In this document: piece after piece, positions 1 to 5,237 of the stretch
Layout of the letters: each line of letters starts with the position of its first letter
How positions within the stretch are numbered: the stretch's first letter is position 1
Assembly (NCBI GenBank): GCA_016302225.1
Contig: JAEDOB010000156.1
Coordinates: 1 to 5,721 of the forward strand
Source: Oscillospiraceae bacterium
Lineage (GTDB): Bacteria; Bacillota; Clostridia; Oscillospirales; Ruminococcaceae
DNA length: 5,721 bases
Reading direction: 5' to 3'
The notes under the pieces: generated by a model
Told to the model about the DNA's origin: nothing
Seen by the model: the letters and a program-made list of their open reading frames with translations, nothing else
Databases searched by the model: none
Made by a program: the position numbers and the translations under genes

Positions 1-14
1 GCGAGGTAATCACA

Positions 15-1193
15 ATGAATAAAAAATATGGTGCGGAGCTTTCTGCGCTTACGGTTTTTCGGGGAATACTTGACGACCCTGTAATGGCAAGGCTGAAAAA
101 GCTGCTGGACACGGACAGCAAAAGCACGGAGTTTATCTCACTTTATTCCGATTTCGTCAGCGAGCTTTTCAAGACTACCGATAATTTTACCGAATATCTG
201 CTGAGCCTTGTTTTGGAAAATGAAAATCCGTATATGCTGAAAATGGCTGAGGAGGGCAGTTCGGGGGAAATTCTCCGCCGCTGCGCCGAAAAAGAGCTGC
301 TTATTTTGCAGGAGCTTTCACGGCTGACAAGTGCCGATGTCTGCGACGGTCTGGATTATGACGGCTATCTGTCCGAGTGGGCGGTTTCCGAGCGGGATTT
401 TTCGGAGATATACCATGAGCGTATCGCAAATGTTTCCGTAAAGGGATATGGTATCTATGCGAAATATCATACATTTATGCTTAGGGACGAAAAGATAGTC
501 CCCGTGAAAAATCCCGACACACAGCGGCTTTCTCAGCTCAGCGGCTATGAGCTTGAACGGAAAAAGGTCATTGACAACACCATTGCTCTCTTAAACGGCA
601 AGCCTGCGGCAAACGTTCTTCTCTACGGCGATGCGGGAACGGGCAAGTCCTCCACCGTCAAGGCGATCGTCAACGAGTTCAGGGACAGGGGGCTGCGGCT
701 TATTGAGATAAAGAAGTCGCAGCTGCACAGTATGCCCATAATCCTTGAAAATATTTCCAAAAATCCACTGAAATTCATTCTGTTTATCGACGACCTTTCC
801 TTTGCTGCCGATGATGACGATTTCGGCGCATTAAAGGCGATACTTGAAGGCTCAATTTCCCACAAAACGCCCAATCTCGCCATTTACGCCACCAGCAACC
901 GCCGCCATCTGGTAAAGGAAAAGTTCTCCGACCGTGACGGGGACGACATTCACAAGAATGACAGCATGGCGGAGCTTATCTCCCTTTCCGACCGCTTCGG
1001 TCTGACGGTAACGTTCCTGAAACCCGACAAGCAGCAGTATTTCGAGATAGTGAAAAATCTTGCGGAGGAGTACGAGATAGGTCTTGCGGAGGAGGAGCTG
1101 CAGCTTAAAGCGGAGGAGTTTGCCATCAGGCGAAGCGGACGCTCTGCCCGTGCGGCAAAGCAGTTTATCGAGCAGCTTAAAGCTCAGCAATAA
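15..1193 (+). CDS. DUF815 family AAA+ ATP-binding protein
   Basis: This 392-residue protein matches the DUF815 (PF05673) group of predicted cytoplasmic AAA+ ATPases, whose cellular role is not established. Residues 1-180 are a helical, acidic N-terminal region without a motif I recognise. The ATPase core shows a Walker A motif GDAGTGKSS (205-213, Lys211), a Walker B segment FILFIDDL (254-261, Asp259/Asp260), a sensor-1-like YATSNRRHL (291-299, Asn295), the LSDRFGL segment (324-330) with a possible arginine finger, and a C-terminal RSGRSARAAKQF stretch (373-384) typical of the family and plausibly sensor 2. There is no signal peptide or membrane segment. The ATG is preceded by GAGGT at 3-7, spaced 7 bases. 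A TAA at 7-9 could end an upstream gene outside the window, which would suggest tight coupling, but this cannot be tested here. No terminator follows the stop codon. The family call is firm; the function is unknown. Confidence 0.9.
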   Translation: MNKKYGAELSALTVFRGILDDPVMARLKKLLDTDSKSTEFISLYSDFVSELFKTTDNFTEYLLSLVLENENPYMLKMAEEGSSGEILRRCAEKELLILQELSRLTSADVCDGLDYDGYLSEWAVSERDFSEIYHERIANVSVKGYGIYAKYHTFMLRDEKIVPVKNPDTQRLSQLSGYELERKKVIDNTIALLNGKPAANVLLYGDAGTGKSSTVKAIVNEFRDRGLRLIEIKKSQLHSMPIILENISKNPLKFILFIDDLSFAADDDDFGALKAILEGSISHKTPNLAIYATSNRRHLVKEKFSDRDGDDIHKNDSMAELISLSDRFGLTVTFLKPDKQQYFEIVKNLAEEYEIGLAEEELQLKAEEFAIRRSGRSARAAKQFIEQLKAQQ

Positions 1194-1200
1194 GGGGCGA

Positions 1201-1229
1201 TTTACATATTTTGAAATAATTCATATAAA
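1201..1229 (+). promoter_or_regulatory. Sigma-A type promoter of the alarmone synthetase gene
   Basis: The -35 box is TTTACA (1201-1206) and the -10 box is TATAAA (1224-1229), with an exact 17-bp spacer; each box matches the consensus at 5 of 6 positions. Transcription would start near 1236, giving a leader of about 60 bases before the GTG at 1298. It begins only 8 bp after the preceding stop codon, so the synthetase may have its own promoter as well as possible read-through. Confidence 0.6.
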
Positions 1230-1250
1230 TATCACATTGCTATCACATTG
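1230..1250. repeat. Tandem 10-bp direct repeat, 11-bp period
   Basis: TATCACATTG occurs at 1230-1239 and again, without a mismatch, at 1241-1250, separated by a single C. The 11-bp period is close to one helical turn, so both copies face the same side of the DNA. The pair lies immediately after the predicted -10 box and covers the expected start site. That is a typical place for a regulator to bind, but no known regulator is recognised. Confidence 0.6.
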
Positions 1251-1251
1251 A

Positions 1252-1270
1252 TTTAGTAAAATATACTAAA
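1252..1270. repeat. 19-bp palindrome in the alarmone synthetase leader
   Basis: TTTAGTA (1252-1258) and TACTAAA (1264-1270) are perfect 7-bp inverted arms around the 5-base AAATA. The element begins 1 bp after the direct repeat. It could be a dyad operator or a weak AU-rich hairpin in the leader RNA. It is not a terminator, because the stem is AT-rich and no T-run follows. Confidence 0.5.
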
Positions 1271-1297
1271 GAATTTATCCGAAAGGGTGACGTTCAA

Positions 1298-2047
1298 GTG
1301 GCAATTGCCAATGTGAAAAGTGAAGTTTATCTTGATTTAGATACGGAAAAGCGGCATTCTTCCGATGTGACCTGCCAGCCGGAAACCGACAGCACCAACG
1401 TTTACGGGCTGATGACCGCCGACGGAAATCCTGCTATTTTGCAGACCGCCATGCAGTTTCAGCAGATAATGCTGCTTTACGAGGGCGCCGTTCAGCAGGT
1501 GAAGAACAAGCTGGACATTCTCAGCAAGGAGTTCCATATTACCAATAACCGAAATCCCATTGATTCTATACGTTACCGCATTAAAGAGCCTATGAGCATT
1601 GCCGAAAAGCTCAGCCGAAAGGGTATGGAGGTCACGCTGGAAAATATGGTCACAAAGCTGAACGACATTGCGGGAATTCGTGTGGTTTGTCCGTTTATTT
1701 CCGATGTTTACACCGTTGCCGATATGCTGACCATGCAGGACGATATTCGGGTGGTGGAAAAGAAGGATTATGTTGAAAATCCTAAGAAAAACGGCTACCG
1801 AAGCCTTCATCTGGTGCTGGAGGTAATGGTTTTCCTGTCCGACAGAAAGCAGCCTGTCCGTGTGGAGGTGCAGATAAGGACAATCGCTATGAATTTCTGG
1901 GCAAGTCTGGAGCATCAGCTGCGGTACAAGTCCAGCTCGGAAATTTCCGAAAGCATTTCCGAGGATTTGAAGGAATGCGCCGAAATAATCGCACTGACCG
2001 ACAAGCGTATGCAGCGTATCAAGGAGCAGATAGACGAAGTTGACTAA
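1298..2047 (+). CDS. Small alarmone synthetase ((p)ppGpp synthetase), YwaC/RelP-like
   Basis: This 249-residue cytoplasmic protein has a single RelA/SpoT synthetase domain (about 90-212) and no hydrolase, TGS or ACT domain. It therefore belongs to the small alarmone synthetases, which transfer pyrophosphate from ATP to GDP or GTP to make ppGpp or pppGpp. Visible motifs are NPIDSIRYRIKEPMSIAEKL (86-105), LNDIAGIRVVCPFISDVYTV (121-140), NPKKNGYRSLHL (161-172), and EVQIRTIAMNFWASLEH (190-206) followed by RYK. The C-terminal helical tail is lysine- and glutamate-rich. The pattern is nearer B. subtilis YwaC (SasA/RelP) than YjbM (SasB/RelQ), although MNF instead of MDF is the RelQ form. An extra N-terminal stretch of roughly 40 residues makes it longer than the usual 210. 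The GTG start is supported by AAGGGTGA at 1283-1290 with 7-base spacing. It has its own promoter with repeats upstream and a terminator overlapping its stop. Such genes are often induced at transcription by envelope or alkaline stress; that is inferred here. Confidence 0.9.
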   Translation: MAIANVKSEVYLDLDTEKRHSSDVTCQPETDSTNVYGLMTADGNPAILQTAMQFQQIMLLYEGAVQQVKNKLDILSKEFHITNNRNPIDSIRYRIKEPMSIAEKLSRKGMEVTLENMVTKLNDIAGIRVVCPFISDVYTVADMLTMQDDIRVVEKKDYVENPKKNGYRSLHLVLEVMVFLSDRKQPVRVEVQIRTIAMNFWASLEHQLRYKSSSEISESISEDLKECAEIIALTDKRMQRIKEQIDEVD

Positions 2048-2088
2048 AAAAACCGCCGAAACGTGAAAAACGCTTCGGCGGTTGTTTA
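2046..2088. terminator. Bidirectional intrinsic terminator between convergent genes
   Basis: CCGCCGAAACG (2053-2063) pairs with CGCTTCGGCGG (2071-2081) with one A/C mismatch around a TGAAAAA loop; two A-T pairs extend the base. On the minus strand the stem is followed by seven T's (complement of 2046-2052), an excellent terminator for ychF. On the plus strand it is followed by TTGTTTATT, a weaker tract, for the alarmone synthetase. The A-run overlaps the TAA stop at 2045-2047. Confidence 0.88.
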
Positions 2089-2096
2089 TTCGGATA

Positions 2097-3191
2097 TTAA
2101 ACGTTGAAACGGAAGGTAACAATATCTCCGTCCTGCATAACATAGTCCTTTCCTTCAAGGCGGACAAGTCCTTTTTCCTTTGCTTCGGTCATACTGCCGC
2201 ACTTCATCAGGTCGTCAAAGGAAACAATTTCGGCACGGATAAAGCCCTTTTCAAAGTCGGTGTGAATCTTTCCCGCTGCCTGGGGAGCTTTTGTGCCCTT
2301 GGTGATGGTCCATGCCCTTACCTCGGGCTGTCCTGCGGTAAGGAAGGAGATAAGTCCCAGAAGTGAATAGCCCTCCTTGATAATACGGTCAAGTCCCGAA
2401 ACCTCCAGACCAAGGTCGGAGAGGAACATCTGCTTGTCCTCGTCGGACATATCGGAGATCTCCGCTTCTATCTGTGCGCAGATGGGTAGAACGGCTGCCT
2501 TTTCGTTTTTGGCGATTTCGCAGACGGTTTTGTAATGCTCGCTGGTGTCTATGTTGTTTCGGAAATCGTCCTCGCAGAGATTTGCCGCATAGATAACGGG
2601 CTTTGCGGAAAGCAGGGGCATATCCTTGATGGTTTCCAGCTGTTCCTCGGTAAAGTCGAAGGAACGTGCGGAGCGTCCCTCTTCCATATGCGCCTTTAAC
2701 GCTTCTAGGAAATCCACTTCCGCCTGATATTTTTTATCGCCCTTTACAAGCTTCTTTGTGCGGTCGATACGTCTTTCGACAATTTCAATGTCCGCAAAGA
2801 TAAGCTCAAGGTCGATGGTTTCGATATCTCTGCGGGGGTCAACGCTGCCGTCAACGTGAATAATGTCGGGGTCCTCAAAGCAGCGGACAACATGAACGAT
2901 AGCGTCCACCTCACGGATATTGGAGAGGAACTTGTTGCCAAGACCCTCGCCCTTTGATGCGCCCTTTACAAGACCTGCAATGTCAACGAATTCCAGCCTT
3001 GCGGGGGTGAATTTTACGGGATTATACATTTCCGCCAGCTTGTCAAGCCGTTCATCGGGGACGGAAACAACGCCCACATTAGGCTCTATTGTGCAGAAGG
3101 GATAGTTTGCGGATTCTGCGCCTGCATTTGTCAGCGCATTGAAAAGGGTGCTTTTTCCCACGTTGGGAAGTCCTACCATACCAAGCTTCAT
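2097..3191 (-). CDS. ychF: Ribosome-associated ATPase YchF (OLA1/Obg-related)
   Basis: This is a full-length 364-residue YchF, a conserved P-loop protein of the Obg superfamily that prefers ATP, binds ribosomes and has been linked to translation and oxidative stress responses. G1 is GLPNVGKST (7-15), G3 is DIAGL (70-74), and the usual NKxD G4 motif is replaced by NLCE (204-207), as expected for the ATP-preferring family (NxxE). PFCTIEPN (31-38) contains Cys33, equivalent to the conserved redox-sensitive cysteine (Cys35) of E. coli YchF. A coiled-coil-like helical insert spans about 125-185, and a TGS domain occupies about 280-363. The ATG has AAAGGA upstream (complement of 3203-3208) at about 10-base spacing. 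No convincing promoter was found in the 280 bp upstream, which contains a REPIN-like repeat. The gene is convergent with the alarmone synthetase and ends at their shared terminator. Confidence 0.97.
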   Translation of the reverse strand: MKLGMVGLPNVGKSTLFNALTNAGAESANYPFCTIEPNVGVVSVPDERLDKLAEMYNPVKFTPARLEFVDIAGLVKGASKGEGLGNKFLSNIREVDAIVHVVRCFEDPDIIHVDGSVDPRRDIETIDLELIFADIEIVERRIDRTKKLVKGDKKYQAEVDFLEALKAHMEEGRSARSFDFTEEQLETIKDMPLLSAKPVIYAANLCEDDFRNNIDTSEHYKTVCEIAKNEKAAVLPICAQIEAEISDMSDEDKQMFLSDLGLEVSGLDRIIKEGYSLLGLISFLTAGQPEVRAWTITKGTKAPQAAGKIHTDFEKGFIRAEIVSFDDLMKCGSMTEAKEKGLVRLEGKDYVMQDGDIVTFRFNV

Positions 3192-3471
3192 AATTCTAAA
3201 GTCCTTTACTAAACATATTTATTTGCGCCGTTAAAGCACAATGATAAAGCCGCTTTCGCTTTACGGTACATTAACAAGTAAGCAAAAATGAAAATTTTGC
3301 GTAATGTAAATGTAGGGGACGGGTTTCCCGTCCCGTTATGACCATTATTGTGTAATGCGGGACGGGAAACCCGTCCCCTACAATATGTCACTCTACAAAT
3401 AATATGCTTGTTGAAATATCGTACACGTTGCTTTAAGCTTTGCGGCTTTTTCTTTTTGAAATTACCGAGAT
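3192..3471. other. Intergenic region between ychF and the small membrane protein gene
   Basis: This 280-bp stretch has no credible gene. It contains the ychF ribosome-binding site and the REPIN-like element at 3311-3382. The minus-strand sequence between the repeat and ychF is AT-rich but shows only poor promoter matches, for example TTGTGC and TATGTT 18 bp apart (complement of about 3215-3244). No clear terminator follows the small gene; pyrimidine-rich sequence near 3445-3457 reads as a T-run only on the plus strand. Confidence 0.6.
3311..3382. repeat. REPIN/MITE-like element: two inverted self-palindromic arms
   Basis: Two perfect 25-bp inverted arms (3311-3335 and 3358-3382) flank a 22-bp AT-rich centre. 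The outer ends are TGTAGGGGACGGG and its complement. Each arm is also a hairpin on its own: gggacggg / cccgtccc around TTT at 3316-3334 and around AAA at 3359-3377. The DNA or RNA can thus form one long cruciform or two separate hairpins, the architecture of REPINs (two inverted REP sequences). It is GC-rich inside an AT-rich gap and has no coding content. I see no clear target-site duplication in the flanks. It lies about 120 bp upstream of the ychF start and 90 bp after the stop of the small membrane protein gene, so it may stabilise or separate those transcripts. Similar GGGGACGGG repeats are, to my recollection, multi-copy in clostridial gut genomes; that cannot be tested here. Confidence 0.75.
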
Positions 3472-3693
3472 TCAGTCCTCGTCGTCATCGTCAAGATGCA
3501 GACTGCGGACATATTCTGCGCTGTCGAACTCCTCTTCCTCATTGCAGCCCTCGCAGCGCTTTTTTGCACAGCCTGCCGCCGATAATGCGCCAACGACAAG
3601 ACCGAGGACAAATGCGATCAATGCGGTGAAAACGAGTATTCCGTTTGATTCGGAGCTTTCGGATTCGCAGCGGTTTTTGCAAAATTCGCACAT
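3472..3693 (-). CDS. Small cysteine-rich single-span membrane protein, unknown function
   Basis: The predicted product has 73 residues. Residues 1-17 are a short polar segment with Cys2, Cys5 and Cys9 (CEFCKNRC) followed by Ser/Glu residues. Residues 18-40 form one hydrophobic span (ILVFTALIAFVLGLVVGAL core) with small-residue GxxxG-like spacing. Residues 42-50 carry Cys42, Cys47 and Cys50 (CAKKRCEGC), and the tail is strongly acidic, ending DDDDED. Cysteine clusters on both sides of a membrane span could bind metal or form disulfides; this is inference. I recognise no family. The gene is likely real: the ATG has AAAGGA (complement of 3704-3709) at 10 bases, and a near-consensus promoter lies 51 bp upstream. 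A 5-bp hairpin (GTCGG 3715-3719 with CCGAC 3727-3731) sits in the leader just before the ribosome-binding site. Confidence 0.75.
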   Translation of the reverse strand: MCEFCKNRCESESSESNGILVFTALIAFVLGLVVGALSAAGCAKKRCEGCNEEEEFDSAEYVRSLHLDDDDED

Positions 3694-3743
3694 AATAATA
3701 ACTTCCTTTCGATTGTCGGTTGGTGTCCGACCTACATATTTAC

Positions 3744-3772
3744 ATTATACACCAAATCCCGATAAAAATCAA
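3744..3772 (-). promoter_or_regulatory. Strong sigma-A promoter for the small membrane protein
   Basis: Read on the minus strand, the -35 box is TTGATT (complement of 3767-3772) and the -10 box is a perfect TATAAT (complement of 3744-3749), separated by exactly 17 bp. The predicted start is near 3737, giving a leader of about 43 bases. It lies after the stop of the upstream transporter gene, showing that the small gene has its own transcript. Confidence 0.8.
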
Positions 3773-3802
3773 GCTGTTTTTATAAAAAATGTAAAAAAGC
3801 CG

Positions 3803-4975
3803 TTATTCTGCGGTATTTTCCGTGACATTTTCGGGATCATCATCGGAATGAGGGGGTTCAGCGGGAATGCGGGAGGCGATGAATTCGCTTGCTGCGGTGC
3901 ATATTACCGAGGTCAGGGGGACAGCTATGAGCATTCCGCCAATGCCTCCAATTCCGCCGCCCACGGTTATGGCTATGAGCGTAAACAGTGGAGAAAGCCC
4001 CACGCTGCTGCCTACCACCTTCGGGTAGATAAGATTTCCTTCAATCTGCTGGATAACAACTATGAAGATGACGAACCAAAGTGCCTGAACGGGCTTAACA
4101 AGCAGGAGTATCAGAACACCCGGCACCGTTCCCACGAACGCTCCCACAATGGGGATAAGGGAGGTAACGCCCACCAGCACGCTGATAAGCAGGGGATATT
4201 CCAGACCGAGGAGGGACATTCCGATAAAGCAGAGAATGCCGAGGATAAACGCTTCGGTCAGCTGTCCCGAAACGAAGTTTGAGAAGGCTTCTGCGGTCAT
4301 ACATTTGAGCTTGTGGAGCTTTTCGTAGACCTTTTCGGGGAAAATAGCCCTGAAAAGCTTGCCCGAGCCGTCAAGAAGAGCGTCCTTGTCGAGCAGGATA
4401 TACACGGAGATAATAAAGCCGATAACAGTGTTTACCGCACCTGTCACCACGTTGTAGGTGAAGCCGAACATTCCGCCGAGAAGCTGGGGGATATGCTCTG
4501 CTATTTCGCCCACCTTCTGTTTGATGGTGGCAAGCAGGTCGGCATCGTTCAAAAGATTATTCAGCCATTCAAAGTCATTTTCGGCAATGGTCTTGTTGTA
4601 GAAATTAATAAAGTTTTCGTAATAGGTATCGAAATTGCTTGCAAACAGGCGCACGCTGTCCGAGAACTGCGGCACGACAAATCCCACCAGAGCGCAGACT
4701 ATCAGCAGAAAAAGGACGTACACCGCCGCTACCGAAAGATTGTGAAGCCCCTTTTCGCCAAGCCGTCTGAATCTTTTGCGGAAAAATTCCTTTAGTCGGA
4801 GCATGGGCTTGTTCAGCACGAAAGCCACCGCTATTCCGATAAATACGGGAGAAAACACGCTGATGACCGTTGCGATAAAGCTGCCGATACTGTCGATCTT
4901 TACAAGTATCATTGCTTCTATCAGCAAAATTGCGGAGCAGATCGCAGCAAGCCTGATAATTCTTTTGTCGGGCAT
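3803..4975 (-). CDS. AI-2E family transporter (PF01594), polytopic membrane protein
   Basis: With the start at 4975 the product is 390 residues, normal for this family of integral membrane proteins (TqsA, PerM, YdiK, YtvI relatives). Members have been linked to autoinducer-2 export or Na+/H+ exchange, but for most, including this one, the substrate is unknown. Hydrophobic spans are seen near 9-25, 30-54, 81-103, 176-195, 240-257, 260-292, 297-310 and 328-362. A soluble, helical stretch (about 105-170) separates the N- and C-terminal membrane halves. Family signatures are TSLIPIVGAFVGTVPGVLI (271-289), QQIEGNLIYPKVVGSSVGL (309-327) and GGIGGIGGMLIAVPL (340-354). The C-terminus is a short acidic tail. 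An in-frame Met 33 codons further upstream (5074) is rejected because it lies upstream of the promoter and lacks a ribosome-binding site, whereas the chosen ATG has GGAGGT 6 bases away. The gene is divergent from the GH13 gene. Confidence 0.92.
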   Translation of the reverse strand: MPDKRIIRLAAICSAILLIEAMILVKIDSIGSFIATVISVFSPVFIGIAVAFVLNKPMLRLKEFFRKRFRRLGEKGLHNLSVAAVYVLFLLIVCALVGFVVPQFSDSVRLFASNFDTYYENFINFYNKTIAENDFEWLNNLLNDADLLATIKQKVGEIAEHIPQLLGGMFGFTYNVVTGAVNTVIGFIISVYILLDKDALLDGSGKLFRAIFPEKVYEKLHKLKCMTAEAFSNFVSGQLTEAFILGILCFIGMSLLGLEYPLLISVLVGVTSLIPIVGAFVGTVPGVLILLLVKPVQALWFVIFIVVIQQIEGNLIYPKVVGSSVGLSPLFTLIAITVGGGIGGIGGMLIAVPLTSVICTAASEFIASRIPAEPPHSDDDPENVTENTAE

Positions 4976-4981
4976 AGAAAA

Positions 4982-4987
4982 ACCTCC
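4982..4987 (-). promoter_or_regulatory. Ribosome-binding site that fixes the transporter start
   Basis: On the minus strand GGAGGT (complement of 4982-4987) lies 6 bases before the ATG at 4975-4973. This near-perfect Shine-Dalgarno sequence decides for the 390-residue form over the 33-residue longer reading. Confidence 0.85.
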
Positions 4988-4992
4988 GATAT

Positions 4993-5023
4993 AAAAAATG
5001 GGCACATCAAACCCGATATGCCC
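4993..5023 (-). promoter_or_regulatory. Terminator-like hairpin at the 5' end of the transporter leader
   Basis: On the minus strand GGGCATAT (complement of 5016-5023) pairs with ATGTGCCC (complement of 5000-5007), 7 of 8 positions, around the loop CGGGTTTG. An A and six T's follow (complement of 4993-4999), then the ribosome-binding site. The predicted transcription start is at about 5024-5025, so the hairpin would sit at the very 5' end of the mRNA. It may be a 5' stabilising stem, a translation-influencing structure or an attenuator. It cannot serve an upstream minus-strand gene, as none exists within the visible divergent region. Confidence 0.5.
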
Positions 5024-5030
5024 CACAATT

Positions 5031-5059
5031 ATTCTATTATATTTATCGGTAAATATCAA
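5031..5059 (-). promoter_or_regulatory. Sigma-A promoter of the AI-2E family transporter gene
   Basis: On the minus strand the -35 box TTGATA (complement of 5054-5059) and the -10 box TAGAAT (complement of 5031-5036) are separated by exactly 17 bp. A nearby TATAAT (complement of 5036-5041) is only 12 bp from the same -35 and fits less well. Inverted GGTAA (5048-5052) and TTACC (5065-5069) bracket the -35 box and could be an operator, with low confidence. Confidence 0.65.
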
Positions 5060-5100
5060 TAGTATTACCTGCAATTTATTGTAACTTTGTACATATTTAA

Positions 5101-5114
5101 CAAAAACGCTTGCA
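5101..5114. promoter_or_regulatory. Possible cre-like (CcpA/LacI family) operator
   Basis: CAAAAACGCTTGCA agrees with the cre consensus TGWAANCGNTNWCA at all but three positions (the first two and the twelfth) and has the central CG flanked by AA and TT. It overlaps the -35 box of the GH13 promoter, where binding would repress. A LacI-family sugar regulator would be an equally good reader of such a site. The match is imperfect, so this is only a candidate. Confidence 0.3.
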
Positions 5115-5138
5115 TTTTTTACAGGCTTGTGGTATAAT
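5110..5138 (+). promoter_or_regulatory. Extended -10 promoter of the GH13 gene
   Basis: A perfect -10 TATAAT (5133-5138) is preceded by TGG (5130-5132), forming an extended -10 element. A weak -35 TTGCAT (5110-5115) lies at 17-bp spacing. Transcription would start near 5145, leaving a leader of about 93 bases. It is arranged back to back with the transporter promoter, about 50 bp away. Confidence 0.75.
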
Positions 5139-5157
5139 GTGATTGTTGTCTGATAAA

Positions 5158-5202
5158 AAAAGCTATCTATCCCGAAAAGCGGGGCTTTTAGGACGGCAGA
5201 TA
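5158..5202 (+). ncRNA. Candidate folded leader RNA of the GH13 mRNA
   Basis: The leader can form an outer stem TATCT (5164-5168) with AGATA (5198-5202). Inside is a perfect 6-bp hairpin, AAAAGC (5175-5180) with GCTTTT (5184-5189) around GGG, optionally extended by CC/GG (5172-5173 with 5191-5192). Two competing pairings exist: CCCG (5171-5174) with CGGG (5180-5183), and the upstream duplicate AAAAGC (5158-5163) with the same GCTTTT. Switching between them is conceivable. It is not a terminator, since only four T's follow. I could not match it to a known riboswitch class. The structure is read by eye and may be fortuitous. Confidence 0.35.
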
Positions 5203-5217
5203 TACAATACTAATTTT

Positions 5218-5225
5218 AAAAGGAG
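5218..5225 (+). promoter_or_regulatory. Ribosome-binding site supporting the TTG start of the GH13 gene
   Basis: AAAAGGAG (5218-5225) is a strong Shine-Dalgarno sequence 12 bases before TTG at 5238. An in-frame TAA at 5217-5219 excludes any start further upstream. The only other nearby candidate, CTG at 5226, directly abuts the site and is too close. Confidence 0.75.
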
Positions 5226-5237
5226 CTGCACTATACC

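Noticed and set aside
204..1020. DUF815 ATPase and alarmone synthetase as a linked new stress or defence system
   Set aside because: Both are common housekeeping-type genes, the synthetase has its own promoter, and there is no overlap, fusion or toxin/antitoxin-like partner. Adjacency alone does not support a system.
1165..1200. Terminator at the end of the DUF815 gene
   Set aside because: Small palindromes such as AGCTTAAAGCT occur near the end of the coding region, but they are weak, lie before the stop codon and are not followed by a T-run.
1337..2167. 276-residue minus-strand open frame
   Set aside because: It is antisense to the alarmone synthetase, whose motifs are unmistakable, and reads through the shared terminator. 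No family features are present.
3311..3382. CRISPR repeat or transcription terminator
   Set aside because: There are only two arms, in inverted orientation with a single 22-bp centre, not direct repeats with spacers, and no T-run follows the stem on either strand.
3209..3391. 60-residue minus-strand open frame in the gap upstream of ychF
   Set aside because: It is formed by reading through the REPIN-like inverted repeat and AT-rich leader, with no ribosome-binding site and no coding character.
3440..4282. 280-residue plus-strand open frame
   Set aside because: It runs antisense through the small membrane protein gene and the 3' half of the AI-2E transporter gene, has low-complexity composition and no ribosome-binding site or family motif. 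It is a shadow of those genes.
4313..4795. 160-residue plus-strand open frame
   Set aside because: It is antisense within the AI-2E transporter gene and has no start signal or recognisable domain.
4976..5074. N-terminal extension of the transporter to the Met at 5074
   Set aside because: The extension overlaps the predicted promoter and leader hairpin and has no ribosome-binding site, whereas the Met at 4975 has GGAGGT at ideal spacing.
5145..5237. Known riboswitch (c-di-GMP-I, TPP, purine, preQ1) in the GH13 leader
   Set aside because: The invariant core sequences of these classes, such as GCAAA/ACGCAAAG for c-di-GMP-I or CTGAGA for TPP, are absent.
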